Origin: Chloroflexota bacterium
GTDB taxonomy: Bacteria > Chloroflexota > Dehalococcoidia > UBA2247 > RBG-13-53-26
Reading direction: 5' to 3'
NCBI GenBank assembly: GCA_017885485.1
Contig: JAFNFZ010000202.1
Coordinates: 1,618 to 6,907 of the forward strand
DNA: 5,290 bases
Of the stretch, positions 1 to 5,290 are shown piece by piece (positions within the stretch are counted from its first letter, which is position 1; every line of letters starts with the position of its first letter). The position numbers and the translations under genes were made by a program. The notes beneath the pieces are model-generated. The model worked only from the letters and a program-made list of their open reading frames with translations. It was not told the DNA's origin and did no database searches.

Positions 1-1083
1 TCGGAGGCAAAATACCGCGCCCTGGTGGAATCTTCACCGGATGCCATCGTGTCCCAGGATTCCCAGGGACTTATCTTAGACTGCAATCAAGCGATGTGCG
101 CACTCATGGGTTACCCTAGAGAGGAACTGAAATCATGCAGCATGAAACAACTGCTGTCAGAGAAGCAATCGCAACCACAAGCATTCTCCATCGATAGCCT
201 CCTCGCCGGTGGGTCCTCGGAGGTCGAACTGGAATTGAAAGGTCGTGACGGTCAAAGGATCCCGGTCTGGGCCAAAATGGCCAGGCCCGAGAATACAGGG
301 GACAAGGGAGAACAAACCACTATCTACATCCGGGATATCGCCGAGCGCAAGAAGTTGGATGAACTGAAGGACGAGTTCATCGGTCTTGTATCTCATGAGC
401 TGCGCAGTCCCCTGACGGTGATCATAGGGGCCGTGAACACGGCCCTGGACGAATGGCATAGTCTCTCCACCCAGGAACTGCGCCAATTGCTGAAGGATGC
501 ATCCATAGAAGCCGAGGCTCTATCCCACCTGCTCGGAAACCTGCTTGAGCTTTCCAGAGTTCAAGCCAATCGCCTGCTCCTCAATGTTGAGTCAGTCAAC
601 CTCCGAAGGAGTGTTCAGAAGGTCGCCGGGAAACTGACCCGGCAGTATTCCCCGGCACACCGACTGGTCATCGATCTTCCCAACAGACTGCCCCCCATTC
701 GTGGCGACGAATTGAGGCTGGAGCGTATACTGTACAACCTGCTGGAGAATGGCATCAAGTTTTCCCCTCAGGGAGGTGAGATACGCATCTTTGCCCAACG
801 GGAGAACAGCCAGCTCACCGTTTCCATCAGTGACCAGGGGATAGGCATATCACCCAGAGACCAGTCGAGGCTGTTCAAGCCATTCCACCAGGTTGGGCAG
901 GTCAACCCCGGCCCTCTGCGTGGAGCCGGGCTCGGTCTTCTGGTGTGTCGCCGACTTGTCGAGGCACACGGCGGCCGCATCTGGGTACAATCTGAGCCTG
1001 GCAACGGATCCACCTTCTCGTTCACGCTGCCCATCACAAAGCGGCCTCCATCCAAACACCCGAAGCGAAGGCCGCCGGCATAG
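1..1083 (+). CDS. PAS-domain sensor histidine kinase, C-terminal part (5' end outside window)
   Basis: This is the sensor half of a two-component system. It should autophosphorylate a histidine and pass the phosphate to a response regulator, which is not in the window. The frame is open from base 1 and begins inside a PAS domain ([16 protein letters not shown]), so the GTG at 25 is not the true start. The 360 visible residues give, in order: PAS (about 1-110), ending in the usual [16 protein letters not shown] linker; HisKA with H-box SHELRSPL, phospho-acceptor His at 394-396; and HATPase_c with N-box [11 protein letters not shown] (Asn at 748-750), G1 box DQGIGI (Asp at 832-834), F-box LFKPFHQV and G2 box GAGLGLL. 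The catalytic residues look intact. One small oddity is Gly where the N-box usually has Ala (ENG for xNA). No receiver domain or membrane segment is visible, though either could lie upstream. The protein ends in a short Pro/Lys/Arg-rich tail. The family call is secure; the signal sensed is unknown. Confidence 0.95.
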   Translation, partial: SEAKYRALVESSPDAIVSQDSQGLILDCNQAMCALMGYPREELKSCSMKQLLSEKQSQPQAFSIDSLLAGGSSEVELELKGRDGQRIPVWAKMARPENTGDKGEQTTIYIRDIAERKKLDELKDEFIGLVSHELRSPLTVIIGAVNTALDEWHSLSTQELRQLLKDASIEAEALSHLLGNLLELSRVQANRLLLNVESVNLRRSVQKVAGKLTRQYSPAHRLVIDLPNRLPPIRGDELRLERILYNLLENGIKFSPQGGEIRIFAQRENSQLTVSISDQGIGISPRDQSRLFKPFHQVGQVNPGPLRGAGLGLLVCRRLVEAHGGRIWVQSEPGNGSTFSFTLPITKRPPSKHPKRRPPA

Positions 1084-1186
1084 TCAGCCAGCCTCCCGCC
1101 GGAAACTCTGGCCACAGGCATCGTCGCACCACGGTGTTGCAGGGCACCGCGGCTTCCCACACGAGCACCGATCCCTTCTCCGAAAC

Positions 1187-1214
1187 TTGCATATCCACAC
1201 ACACGTGATATACT
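1187..1214 (+). promoter_or_regulatory. Putative sigma70-type promoter with extended -10 for the surface-protein gene
   Basis: TTGCAT (1187-1192) lies 16 bp before TATACT (1209-1214). The -10 matches TATAAT at five of six positions and is preceded by TG one base away (1206-1207), the extended -10 arrangement, which can make up for the weak -35 (three of six). Transcription would begin near 1221, leaving a leader of about 23 nt before the ATG at 1244. The site lies in the only non-coding stretch upstream of the gene. This is a motif match by eye, not proof of activity. Confidence 0.5.
1191..1211. promoter_or_regulatory. Imperfect dyad overlapping the promoter (possible operator)
   Basis: ATATC (1191-1195) and GATAT (1207-1211) are perfect inverted arms separated by 11 bp. 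The left arm overlaps the end of the -35 and the right arm overlaps the -10. The spacer holds a CA run ending in the palindrome CACGTG (1202-1207). A repressor dimer bound here would block the promoter. The arms are only 5 bp long and AT-rich, so chance is a serious alternative. Confidence 0.2.
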
Positions 1215-1233
1215 GGCGGCCAAGGAAAACCAC

Positions 1234-1236
1234 GGA
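1234..1236 (+). promoter_or_regulatory. Weak Shine-Dalgarno (GGA) for the surface-protein gene
   Basis: GGA sits 7 nt before the ATG at 1244. A better match, AAGGA at 1222-1226, is 17 nt away, too far for normal use and close to the predicted transcription start. The start at 1244 is therefore chosen on the signal peptide that follows it immediately, not on the strength of the ribosome site. Confidence 0.3.
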
Positions 1237-1243
1237 ACGTGAC

Positions 1244-1339
1244 ATGCTGTCAAGATCAAAGGCTTTCGTTCTTCTGTTGCTCATCGGACTGCTGGCCACA
1301 GCACTCCCCCTGGTGATTTCACCTGGCCCCACTTCGGCC
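1244..1339 (+). other. Signal peptide (residues 1-32)
   Basis: The N-terminus has a basic n-region (R4, K6), an uninterrupted hydrophobic stretch rich in Leu (residues 7-25) and a polar c-region ending in Thr-Ser-Ala before Asp33, which fits signal peptidase I. There is no lipobox cysteine and no twin arginine, so Sec export with type I cleavage is expected. Confidence 0.88.
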
Positions 1340-4300
1340 GATTCCACGGGACTGACCAGCCCAACCACTGACCAAGCCCTCAATGGCAATGGCTTTGAGA
1401 CTGTACCGACCGGCGCGCATGCCGATGGCGGCCTAGCCGCTGAGAATATTAACGGAGCCGGGGACAGCCACGTCTACTACACCTACGGCTTCGCAGTCCC
1501 TGCTGGCGCCACGATCAAGGGCATCGAGGTGAGGCTGGACTGGTACCTGGACAGCGACAACGGCACCAATAGCCTGAGCGTAGATCTTTCTTGGAACGGC
1601 GGGGCGAACTGGACGACAGCACAGACTGACTATGTGGAGACCATTGGCACAGAGCACACAGCCGTTCTCGGCGGACCAGCGGACAACTGGGGCCGTGCCT
1701 GGAATCCCATTGAGTTCTCCAACTCCAGCTTTCGCGTCAGGGTCACCTGCAGCTCTGACGACACGGAAAGGGACTTCTATCTGGACTGGGTGCCCGTCAA
1801 CATCCACTATGCGCCCATGGCCTGGCTCGAAGTCACCGGCAGCGGCACCATGACCGCCGGGGGCGGCAACCTGCTCACCGTTACAGCCAGGGACAATGAG
1901 GGGAATGTGGCCGTGAACTACAGCGGCACCAAGACCCTCGTTTTCTCCGGCCCAGGAACTGCCCCAGGGGGACAGTCTCCCACCATCGGCGGCGTGCCCG
2001 TTGGGAACAATATCCCGGTGAACTTCACCAATGGTGTCTCTGCTGTCGGTGCCGCTCCTCTGATCGCCTACAGAGCCCAGCCAACGACCGTCGATGTCAG
2101 CGATGGAACCATCAACTCCTACGGCAATACAGCCTATGACCTTGACCTAGTCGTCAGCCCGGCAACAGCCTCCCGCCTGGAGGTAACAGGCACAGCTACC
2201 ATGACAGCTGGCACCACCAATCAACTTACCATAACCGCCAAAGACACCTACGGTAATATCGACACCAACTACTCGGGGACGAAAGCCCTGACATTCTCCG
2301 GCCCTGGCACCGCCCCGGGGGGACAGATGCCTACCGTAAACCTCGTCAGCATTGGCGTTGCCACGCCCGTGAACTTCAGCGCCGGCGTATCCGTTGCCGG
2401 CGCCGCTGCTCTGGCAGCGTACCGAGCTGAGTCAGCCACTGTTAACGTCGCAGAAGGAGGCATCAGTTCCACCGGTTATGGCCTCAGTCTTACTGTTAAC
2501 CCGGGGACAGCCTCCCAACTGGACCTCACCCCTGACGGTGGACCGGCCGGTTCGGGAATCCCGTTCACCGTGACAGTCACGGCACAGGATGACTACAGGA
2601 ACGTGGCCACGGGCTACACCGAGACCGTCGCCTTCTTATCCTCCGACAGTGGCATTGGCGTCGTCCTGCCCGGATCTCACACCTTCATCCCTTCCGAGAG
2701 CGGCACATATTCATTCATCAACGGCGTCACACTGATCACCGCAGGCAGCCAGAACGTTTCGGTCACCGATACCGTGAACGGTGGTTTGACCGATACGGAA
2801 ACCTGGTCGGTGAGCGCGGCAACGGCCGTCAGGCTGGAGGTCACCGGTTCAGCCGCCATGATGGCCGGCACCACCAATGAGCTGACCATCACCGCCAAGG
2901 ATGCGTCGGGGAACACGGATACGGCCTACAACGGGGTCAAGTCCCTCACCTTCTCCGGGCCAGCGATCGCCCCGGGAGCACAGATCCCGACCGTCGAGGA
3001 CACGGCTGTGGGGGTTCCCGTCTCTGTCAACTTCACCAACGGTGTGTCCGATGCCGGCGCCGTTACCCTGACGGCCTACAGGGCCGAGATCACGACCGTG
3101 GAGGTGACCGACGCAATCATCGGTTCCACCGGCTATGGCCTGGCCCTCACTGTCAGCCCGGCGCCCACAACCCGGCTCAACCTCACCCCCGACGGCGGGG
3201 CGGCTACCTCGGGGGTAGCCTTCACGGTGACGGTCACGGCCCAGGATCCCTATCTGAATGTCACCCCCGGCTATGCAGGCACGGTGACGTTCTCGTCTTC
3301 AGACAATGCCACCAGCGTCGTACTGCCCGTGCCATATCTGTTCAGCGCTGCAGACAACGGCGCCCACGAGTACACCAATGGGGTGACACTGATCACCGCA
3401 GGGAGTCAGACACTGGCCATCGGCGATGGCACTCTCTCCGACACCAGCACCTGGAGTGTGGGGGCGTCAGCAGAGACCGACCACATCGTCATCTCCCCCC
3501 TTGCCGCTACGGTCATCGCCGGGGACAACGTGACCTACACCATCGAGGCCTTCGACGTGTTCAACAACAGCCTGGGTGACGTGACCTCCAGCACCAGCCT
3601 TGCCATCGACACCGAGGCAGGCGGCACCTGGTCCGACGGTGTATACACCTCTCAATTCGCCGGCCTCTGGACGGTCAGCGCCGCCTACGGCGGCGTCCTT
3701 GGTGCAGCCTCCCTGACGGTTCAGGCAGGGTCAGCTTCCACTATAGTCATCACCCCAGACAGCCCCAGTGTGGCCGCGGGAGGCAGCGTCACCTACACTG
3801 CTCAGGCCTTTGACCAATACAACAACAGCGCCGGTGACGTCACTGGCAGCACTACTTACTCCATCGACCCCCTGGCCAGTGGCAGTTGGGCCAACAACGT
3901 CTACACATCTCAGTACGCTGGCACCTGGACGGTGACCGGCGCCTACGCCAGCATCACAGATACCGACATACTGACCGTCGGTGCAGGCGCCGCCGTTTCG
4001 ATCGTGATCACGCCGGGCACCGCCGGCATTGCCTCAGGGGAAAGCATCAGCTACACCGTGGAAGCTGTCGACCAGTTCAACAACACTCTCAGCGATGCCA
4101 CTGCCATCACCGTCTTCTCCATCGACTCCGCTGCGGGCGGCTCCTGGTCCCGCAACGTTTATGTCTCCCAGTTCGCCGGCGCCTGGACGGTGACAGGTAA
4201 CTGCGAGGGCATTGTGGGTACCGCCTCGCTGAACGTCGGTGCCGGGGCAATCGACCATTACACCGTGACCTCCGACAACTACAGCCTGGAGACCAGCATC

Positions 4301-4912
4301 GCCTTCACGGTCACAGTGACGGCCCGCGACGCCTACGGCAACGTGGCCACCAACGACAACACCACAGTAATCACCATGTCCTCGAGCTCATCCACCATGA
4401 TCTTCGATGGCAATGGCAACGGCCTCTTCGGTGAGACGGGAGACAATATGAAGACCCTGTCTGCCGGCACCTTTGACATTCAGGCCAAAGACAACACCGC
4501 TACCGAGGGGATCACCATCACCGCCAGTGACGGCAGCATGCAGGCGACCGGCAGCGCCTACACCGTGGAGAACTTCCGCTGCTTCATCGCCACGGCGGCC
4601 TATGGGACACCCATGGCCGGAGAGATCCAGATCCTCCGGGACTTCAGAGACAAGTACCTCTCCACCAACCCACCGGGCCGTCTGTTCGTATCCATCTACT
4701 ACAAGCTGAGCCCGCCCGTGGCCAGATTCATCGCTGACCACGATTCCCTGAGGGCCGCGATCCGATTCGGGCTGACGCCAGTGCTCTGGCTGGCCTCCGC
4801 AGCCTTGAAGACCATGCTCCTCCAGAAGCTCGCCATTCTGGCCCTCGTTCTGGCGGCGACTCTGATCGCCGCGGTATCTCTGCGAAGAATCCGCAGGGCC
4901 AGAGCCGCCTAG
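1244..4912 (+). CDS. Secreted, membrane-anchored Ig-like repeat protein with C-terminal CFI-box domain
   Basis: A 1222-residue cell-surface protein of unknown function, most likely structural or adhesive. The frame is open back to 893, but the ATG at 1244 is chosen because a classical signal peptide follows it (MLSRSK, hydrophobic core 7-25, TSA|DS cleavage after residue 32) and the upstream part overlaps the kinase. Order: signal peptide 1-32; beta-sandwich-like domain 33-189; Ig-like modules A1 190-306, A2 307-420, B1 421-525, A3 526-639, B2 640-741, C1 742-829, C2 830-915, C3 916-1000, divergent B' 1001-1108; CFI-box from Cys1113; transmembrane helix 1196-1213; tail RRIRRARAA. The basic tail after the last helix suggests a cytoplasmic C-terminus with the repeats outside. 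Modules carry the T-A-x-D-x-x-x-N motif of bacterial Ig-like and invasin-type folds. The precursor has only three cysteines (169, 987, 1113). No catalytic motif is seen. Adhesin, S-layer-like or sheath roles are possible; none is shown. Confidence 0.93.
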   Translation: MLSRSKAFVLLLLIGLLATALPLVISPGPTSADSTGLTSPTTDQALNGNGFETVPTGAHADGGLAAENINGAGDSHVYYTYGFAVPAGATIKGIEVRLDWYLDSDNGTNSLSVDLSWNGGANWTTAQTDYVETIGTEHTAVLGGPADNWGRAWNPIEFSNSSFRVRVTCSSDDTERDFYLDWVPVNIHYAPMAWLEVTGSGTMTAGGGNLLTVTARDNEGNVAVNYSGTKTLVFSGPGTAPGGQSPTIGGVPVGNNIPVNFTNGVSAVGAAPLIAYRAQPTTVDVSDGTINSYGNTAYDLDLVVSPATASRLEVTGTATMTAGTTNQLTITAKDTYGNIDTNYSGTKALTFSGPGTAPGGQMPTVNLVSIGVATPVNFSAGVSVAGAAALAAYRAESATVNVAEGGISSTGYGLSLTVNPGTASQLDLTPDGGPAGSGIPFTVTVTAQDDYRNVATGYTETVAFLSSDSGIGVVLPGSHTFIPSESGTYSFINGVTLITAGSQNVSVTDTVNGGLTDTETWSVSAATAVRLEVTGSAAMMAGTTNELTITAKDASGNTDTAYNGVKSLTFSGPAIAPGAQIPTVEDTAVGVPVSVNFTNGVSDAGAVTLTAYRAEITTVEVTDAIIGSTGYGLALTVSPAPTTRLNLTPDGGAATSGVAFTVTVTAQDPYLNVTPGYAGTVTFSSSDNATSVVLPVPYLFSAADNGAHEYTNGVTLITAGSQTLAIGDGTLSDTSTWSVGASAETDHIVISPLAATVIAGDNVTYTIEAFDVFNNSLGDVTSSTSLAIDTEAGGTWSDGVYTSQFAGLWTVSAAYGGVLGAASLTVQAGSASTIVITPDSPSVAAGGSVTYTAQAFDQYNNSAGDVTGSTTYSIDPLASGSWANNVYTSQYAGTWTVTGAYASITDTDILTVGAGAAVSIVITPGTAGIASGESISYTVEAVDQFNNTLSDATAITVFSIDSAAGGSWSRNVYVSQFAGAWTVTGNCEGIVGTASLNVGAGAIDHYTVTSDNYSLETSIAFTVTVTARDAYGNVATNDNTTVITMSSSSSTMIFDGNGNGLFGETGDNMKTLSAGTFDIQAKDNTATEGITITASDGSMQATGSAYTVENFRCFIATAAYGTPMAGEIQILRDFRDKYLSTNPPGRLFVSIYYKLSPPVARFIADHDSLRAAIRFGLTPVLWLASAALKTMLLQKLAILALVLAATLIAAVSLRRIRRARAA
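1340..1810 (+). other. N-terminal beta-sandwich-like domain (residues 33-189)
   Basis: Residues 33-189 differ from the repeats. They contain the runs SHVYYTYGFAVPAGATI, GIEVRLDW, VDLSWNGGANW, WGRAWNPIEFSNSSFRVRV and RDFYLDWVPVNIHY. Alternating hydrophobic strands, many aromatics and a final DWVxVxIxY strand suggest a jelly-roll or carbohydrate-binding-like fold. I recall similar N-terminal domains in repeat proteins from uncultured Chloroflexota and archaea, but cannot name a family. It could be the ligand-binding tip of the protein; that is inference. Confidence 0.5.
1811..2161 (+). repeat. Ig-like module A1 (residues 190-306)
   Basis: First copy of the type A module. It is marked by WLEVTGSGTMTAG, then TARDNEGN, YSGTK, VFSGPGTAPGGQ, VNFTNGVS and AYRA. 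It lies 117 residues before A2 and is the most divergent A copy at its C-terminal end (NSYGNTAYDLDLVVSP rather than the STGYGL form of the other two). It is not followed by a B module, unlike A2 and A3. Confidence 0.8.
2162..3466 (+). repeat. Tandem A-B supermodule, two copies (A2-B1 and A3-B2)
   Basis: Two successive A+B pairs: A2 2162-2503, B1 2504-2818, A3 2819-3160, B2 3161-3466. Equivalent landmarks are exactly 219 residues (657 bp) apart: AGTTN at residues 322 and 541, and NGVTLITAGSQ at 493 and 712. By hand count, A2 and A3 agree at about 43 of their first 59 positions. The 17-mer ACACTGATCACCGCAGG occurs at 2729-2745 and 3386-3402. B modules share LTPDGG, FTVTVTAQD and TWSV. This supports duplication of the A-B pair as a unit. 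Confidence 0.85.
3467..4243 (+). repeat. Triple tandem Ig-like module C (residues 742-1000)
   Basis: Three copies: 3467-3730, 3731-3988 and 3989-4243. Each has an I-V-I-[ST]-P opening, a YT-[IAV]-[EQ]-A-[FV]-D segment followed by FNN or YNN, a G-[TS]-W segment and a signature V-Y-[TV]-S-Q-[FY]-A-G-x-W-T-V. The signature starts at 3641, 3899 and 4157, exactly 258 bp (86 residues) apart each time. C3 alone carries a cysteine (Cys987) late in the module. The fold is probably Ig-like and the role a stalk or spacer. Confidence 0.85.
4244..4567 (+). other. Divergent B-type module with Asp/Asn-Gly loop (residues 1001-1108)
   Basis: The module starts like B (FTVTVTARDAYGNVAT, matching FTVTVTAQD in B1 and B2) but its second half differs. 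It has a Ser/Thr stretch, then DGNGNGLFGETGDN (from Asp1055 at 4406), then TFDIQAKDNTATEGITITASD. It joins the repeat stalk to the CFI-box. The Asp/Asn-Gly loop looks like a possible calcium site. Confidence 0.6.
4580..4783 (+). other. CFI-box C-terminal domain (from Cys1113)
   Basis: Residues 1113-1180 begin CFIATAAYGTPMAGEIQ and continue through LRDFRDKYLSTNPPGRLF, YYKLSPPVARFIADH and LRAAIRFGLTPV. I recognise this as the CFI-box-CTERM type module found at the C-termini of many otherwise unrelated secreted bacterial proteins. Known features are the leading Cys-Phe-Ile-Ala-Thr-Ala, amphipathic Arg/Asp-rich helices and an S-P-P turn. It lies between the repeat stalk and the transmembrane helix. 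Its fold, partner and processing are not known to me. Confidence 0.85.
4829..4882 (+). other. C-terminal transmembrane helix (residues 1196-1213)
   Basis: LAILALVLAATLIAAVSL is uniformly hydrophobic and is followed at once by RRIRRARAA, a positive-inside stop-transfer tail. A shorter hydrophobic stretch at 1177-1188 (LTPVLWLASAAL) precedes it and may be a re-entrant or interfacial helix. If that also spanned the membrane, the C-terminus would flip outward, which the basic tail argues against. Confidence 0.75.
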
Positions 4913-4985
4913 ACTTCCCTCAGAAGGCAGTCCGGTGGTCCCTCAATCCCCGGCAGATCCAGGTCAAACAGCCCGGAAAGAGAGA

Positions 4986-5012
4986 GGCCACCCCAGACAA
5001 CCTGAGGTGGCC
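4986..5012. terminator. Putative bidirectional intrinsic terminator between convergent genes
   Basis: GGCCACC (4986-4992) pairs perfectly with GGTGGCC (5006-5012). After one C/A mismatch, CAG (4994-4996) pairs with CTG (5002-5004) around the loop ACAAC. On the plus strand the stem is followed by CCCGTGTCTTTCCTCT, and on the minus strand by TCTCTCTTTCC. Both tails are T-rich but not pure T runs. The hairpin lies 73 bp after the surface-protein stop and 26 bp after the stop of the opposing gene, as expected for a shared terminator. Confidence 0.6.
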
Positions 5013-5038
5013 CCGTGTCTTTCCTCTGACAGTCGCCC

Positions 5039-5290
5039 CTAGCCGGTCTCGGACAGGGCATGCTCTGTTCTGGCGATGATGTCATCCTGGAGGGTCTTGG
5101 TCAGGTCGACGAAGTAGGCGGAGTAGCCGGCCACCCTGACGATGAGGTCGGCGTGTTTCTCCGGATGCACCTGAGCCTCCTTCAGCACCTGGGGGTCGAT
5201 GACATTGAACTGGATATGGTGTATCCCCAGGTCAGCCCAGGTCTTGAGGTAGTCGGCAAAGACCTCCCGGTTCTCCCCCTCCAGGAAATG
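5039..5290 (-). CDS. Glycyl radical enzyme (pyruvate formate-lyase-like), C-terminal 83 residues
   Basis: This is the C-terminal end of an oxygen-sensitive enzyme that uses a backbone glycyl radical, installed by a radical-SAM activase (not in the window). Read on the minus strand, the 83 residues run from HFLEGENREVFADYL through HIQFNVIDPQVL to the stop at 5039-5041. The radical motif is VRVAGYSAYFVDL, with the radical Gly at 5126-5128, 28 residues before the C-terminus, the usual place in this family. The QDDIIARTEH tail also fits. RVAGYSA with a following F-V-D-L resembles the diol-dehydratase and lyase-like branches (choline, glycerol and hydroxyproline types) more than canonical pyruvate formate-lyase, which typically has RVSGYAV. 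The active-site cysteine and substrate-pocket residues lie outside the window, so the substrate cannot be assigned. The gene converges on the surface-protein gene. Confidence 0.93.
   Translation of the reverse strand, partial: HFLEGENREVFADYLKTWADLGIHHIQFNVIDPQVLKEAQVHPEKHADLIVRVAGYSAYFVDLTKTLQDDIIARTEHALSETG

Noticed and set aside
1075..1102. Inverted repeat CCGGC/GCCGG around the kinase stop codon as a terminator
   Set aside because: The arms are only 5 bp with an 18-nt loop, and no T-run follows. I see no convincing intrinsic terminator after the kinase.
1131..1153. Possible hairpin ACGGTG/CACCG in the intergenic gap
   Set aside because: The stem is about 5 bp before a mismatch and is followed by GC-rich sequence with no T-run, so neither a terminator nor a riboswitch is supported.
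893..1243. In-frame upstream extension of the large gene, adding 117 residues from a start at 893
   Set aside because: It overlaps the C-terminal catalytic part of the kinase in another frame, is Arg/Ser/His-rich with no domain pattern, and would bury a clear signal peptide inside the protein. The ATG at 1244 is preferred.
768..1259. Minus-strand open frame across the end of the kinase and the intergenic gap
   Set aside because: It lies opposite well-supported kinase motifs, shows no recognisable domain and covers the promoter region. It looks like a chance frame in GC-rich DNA.
3886..4200. Open frame of about 100 codons in another plus-strand frame inside the C modules
   Set aside because: Its product is Arg/His-rich low-complexity sequence, typical of an out-of-frame reading of GC-rich repeats, with no start signal of its own.
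1811..4567. Periodic repeats considered as a CRISPR array or other non-coding repeat
   Set aside because: The periods are multiples of three (657 and 258 bp), the frame stays open throughout, and similarity is clearer in protein than in DNA. They are protein domain repeats.

Overview
The window reads as chromosomal DNA of a GC-rich bacterium, most likely an anaerobe. It holds three genes: the 3' part of a sensor histidine kinase (+), a complete 1222-residue secreted, membrane-anchored repeat protein (+), and the last 83 codons of a glycyl radical enzyme (-). Glycyl radical enzymes are destroyed by oxygen, which is the main reason to infer anaerobic life. The large protein pairs Ig-like repeats with a C-terminal CFIATAAYG ('CFI-box') module. 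From memory this pairing is common in Chloroflexota (Dehalococcoidia-like) genomes and metagenomes, so that lineage is a tentative guess. No 16S, tRNA or other marker is present to test it.

Layout. 1-1083: histidine kinase, cut by the left edge, with a PAS domain followed by HisKA and HATPase_c. 1084-1243: a 160-bp gap with a plausible sigma70-type promoter carrying an extended -10, overlapped by a small imperfect dyad. 1244-4912: the surface protein, made of a signal peptide, an N-terminal beta-sandwich-like domain, nine Ig-like modules in the order A-A-B-A-B-C-C-C-B', a CFI-box, a transmembrane helix and a basic tail. 4913-5038: a short convergent intergenic region with a hairpin that could terminate transcription from both sides. 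5039-5290: C-terminal end of the glycyl radical enzyme on the minus strand.

How the parts relate. The kinase and the surface protein point the same way, but the surface protein seems to have its own promoter, so a shared operon is not required. A regulatory link between them is possible but unproven. The glycyl radical enzyme is convergent and probably unrelated. The most interesting item is the surface protein. Its repeats show exact periodicities (219 and 86 residues) that point to module duplication, and its C-terminal Cys-containing box has a strongly patterned sequence but no mechanism that I know of. Nothing here shows a mobile element, CRISPR array, RNA gene or defence system.
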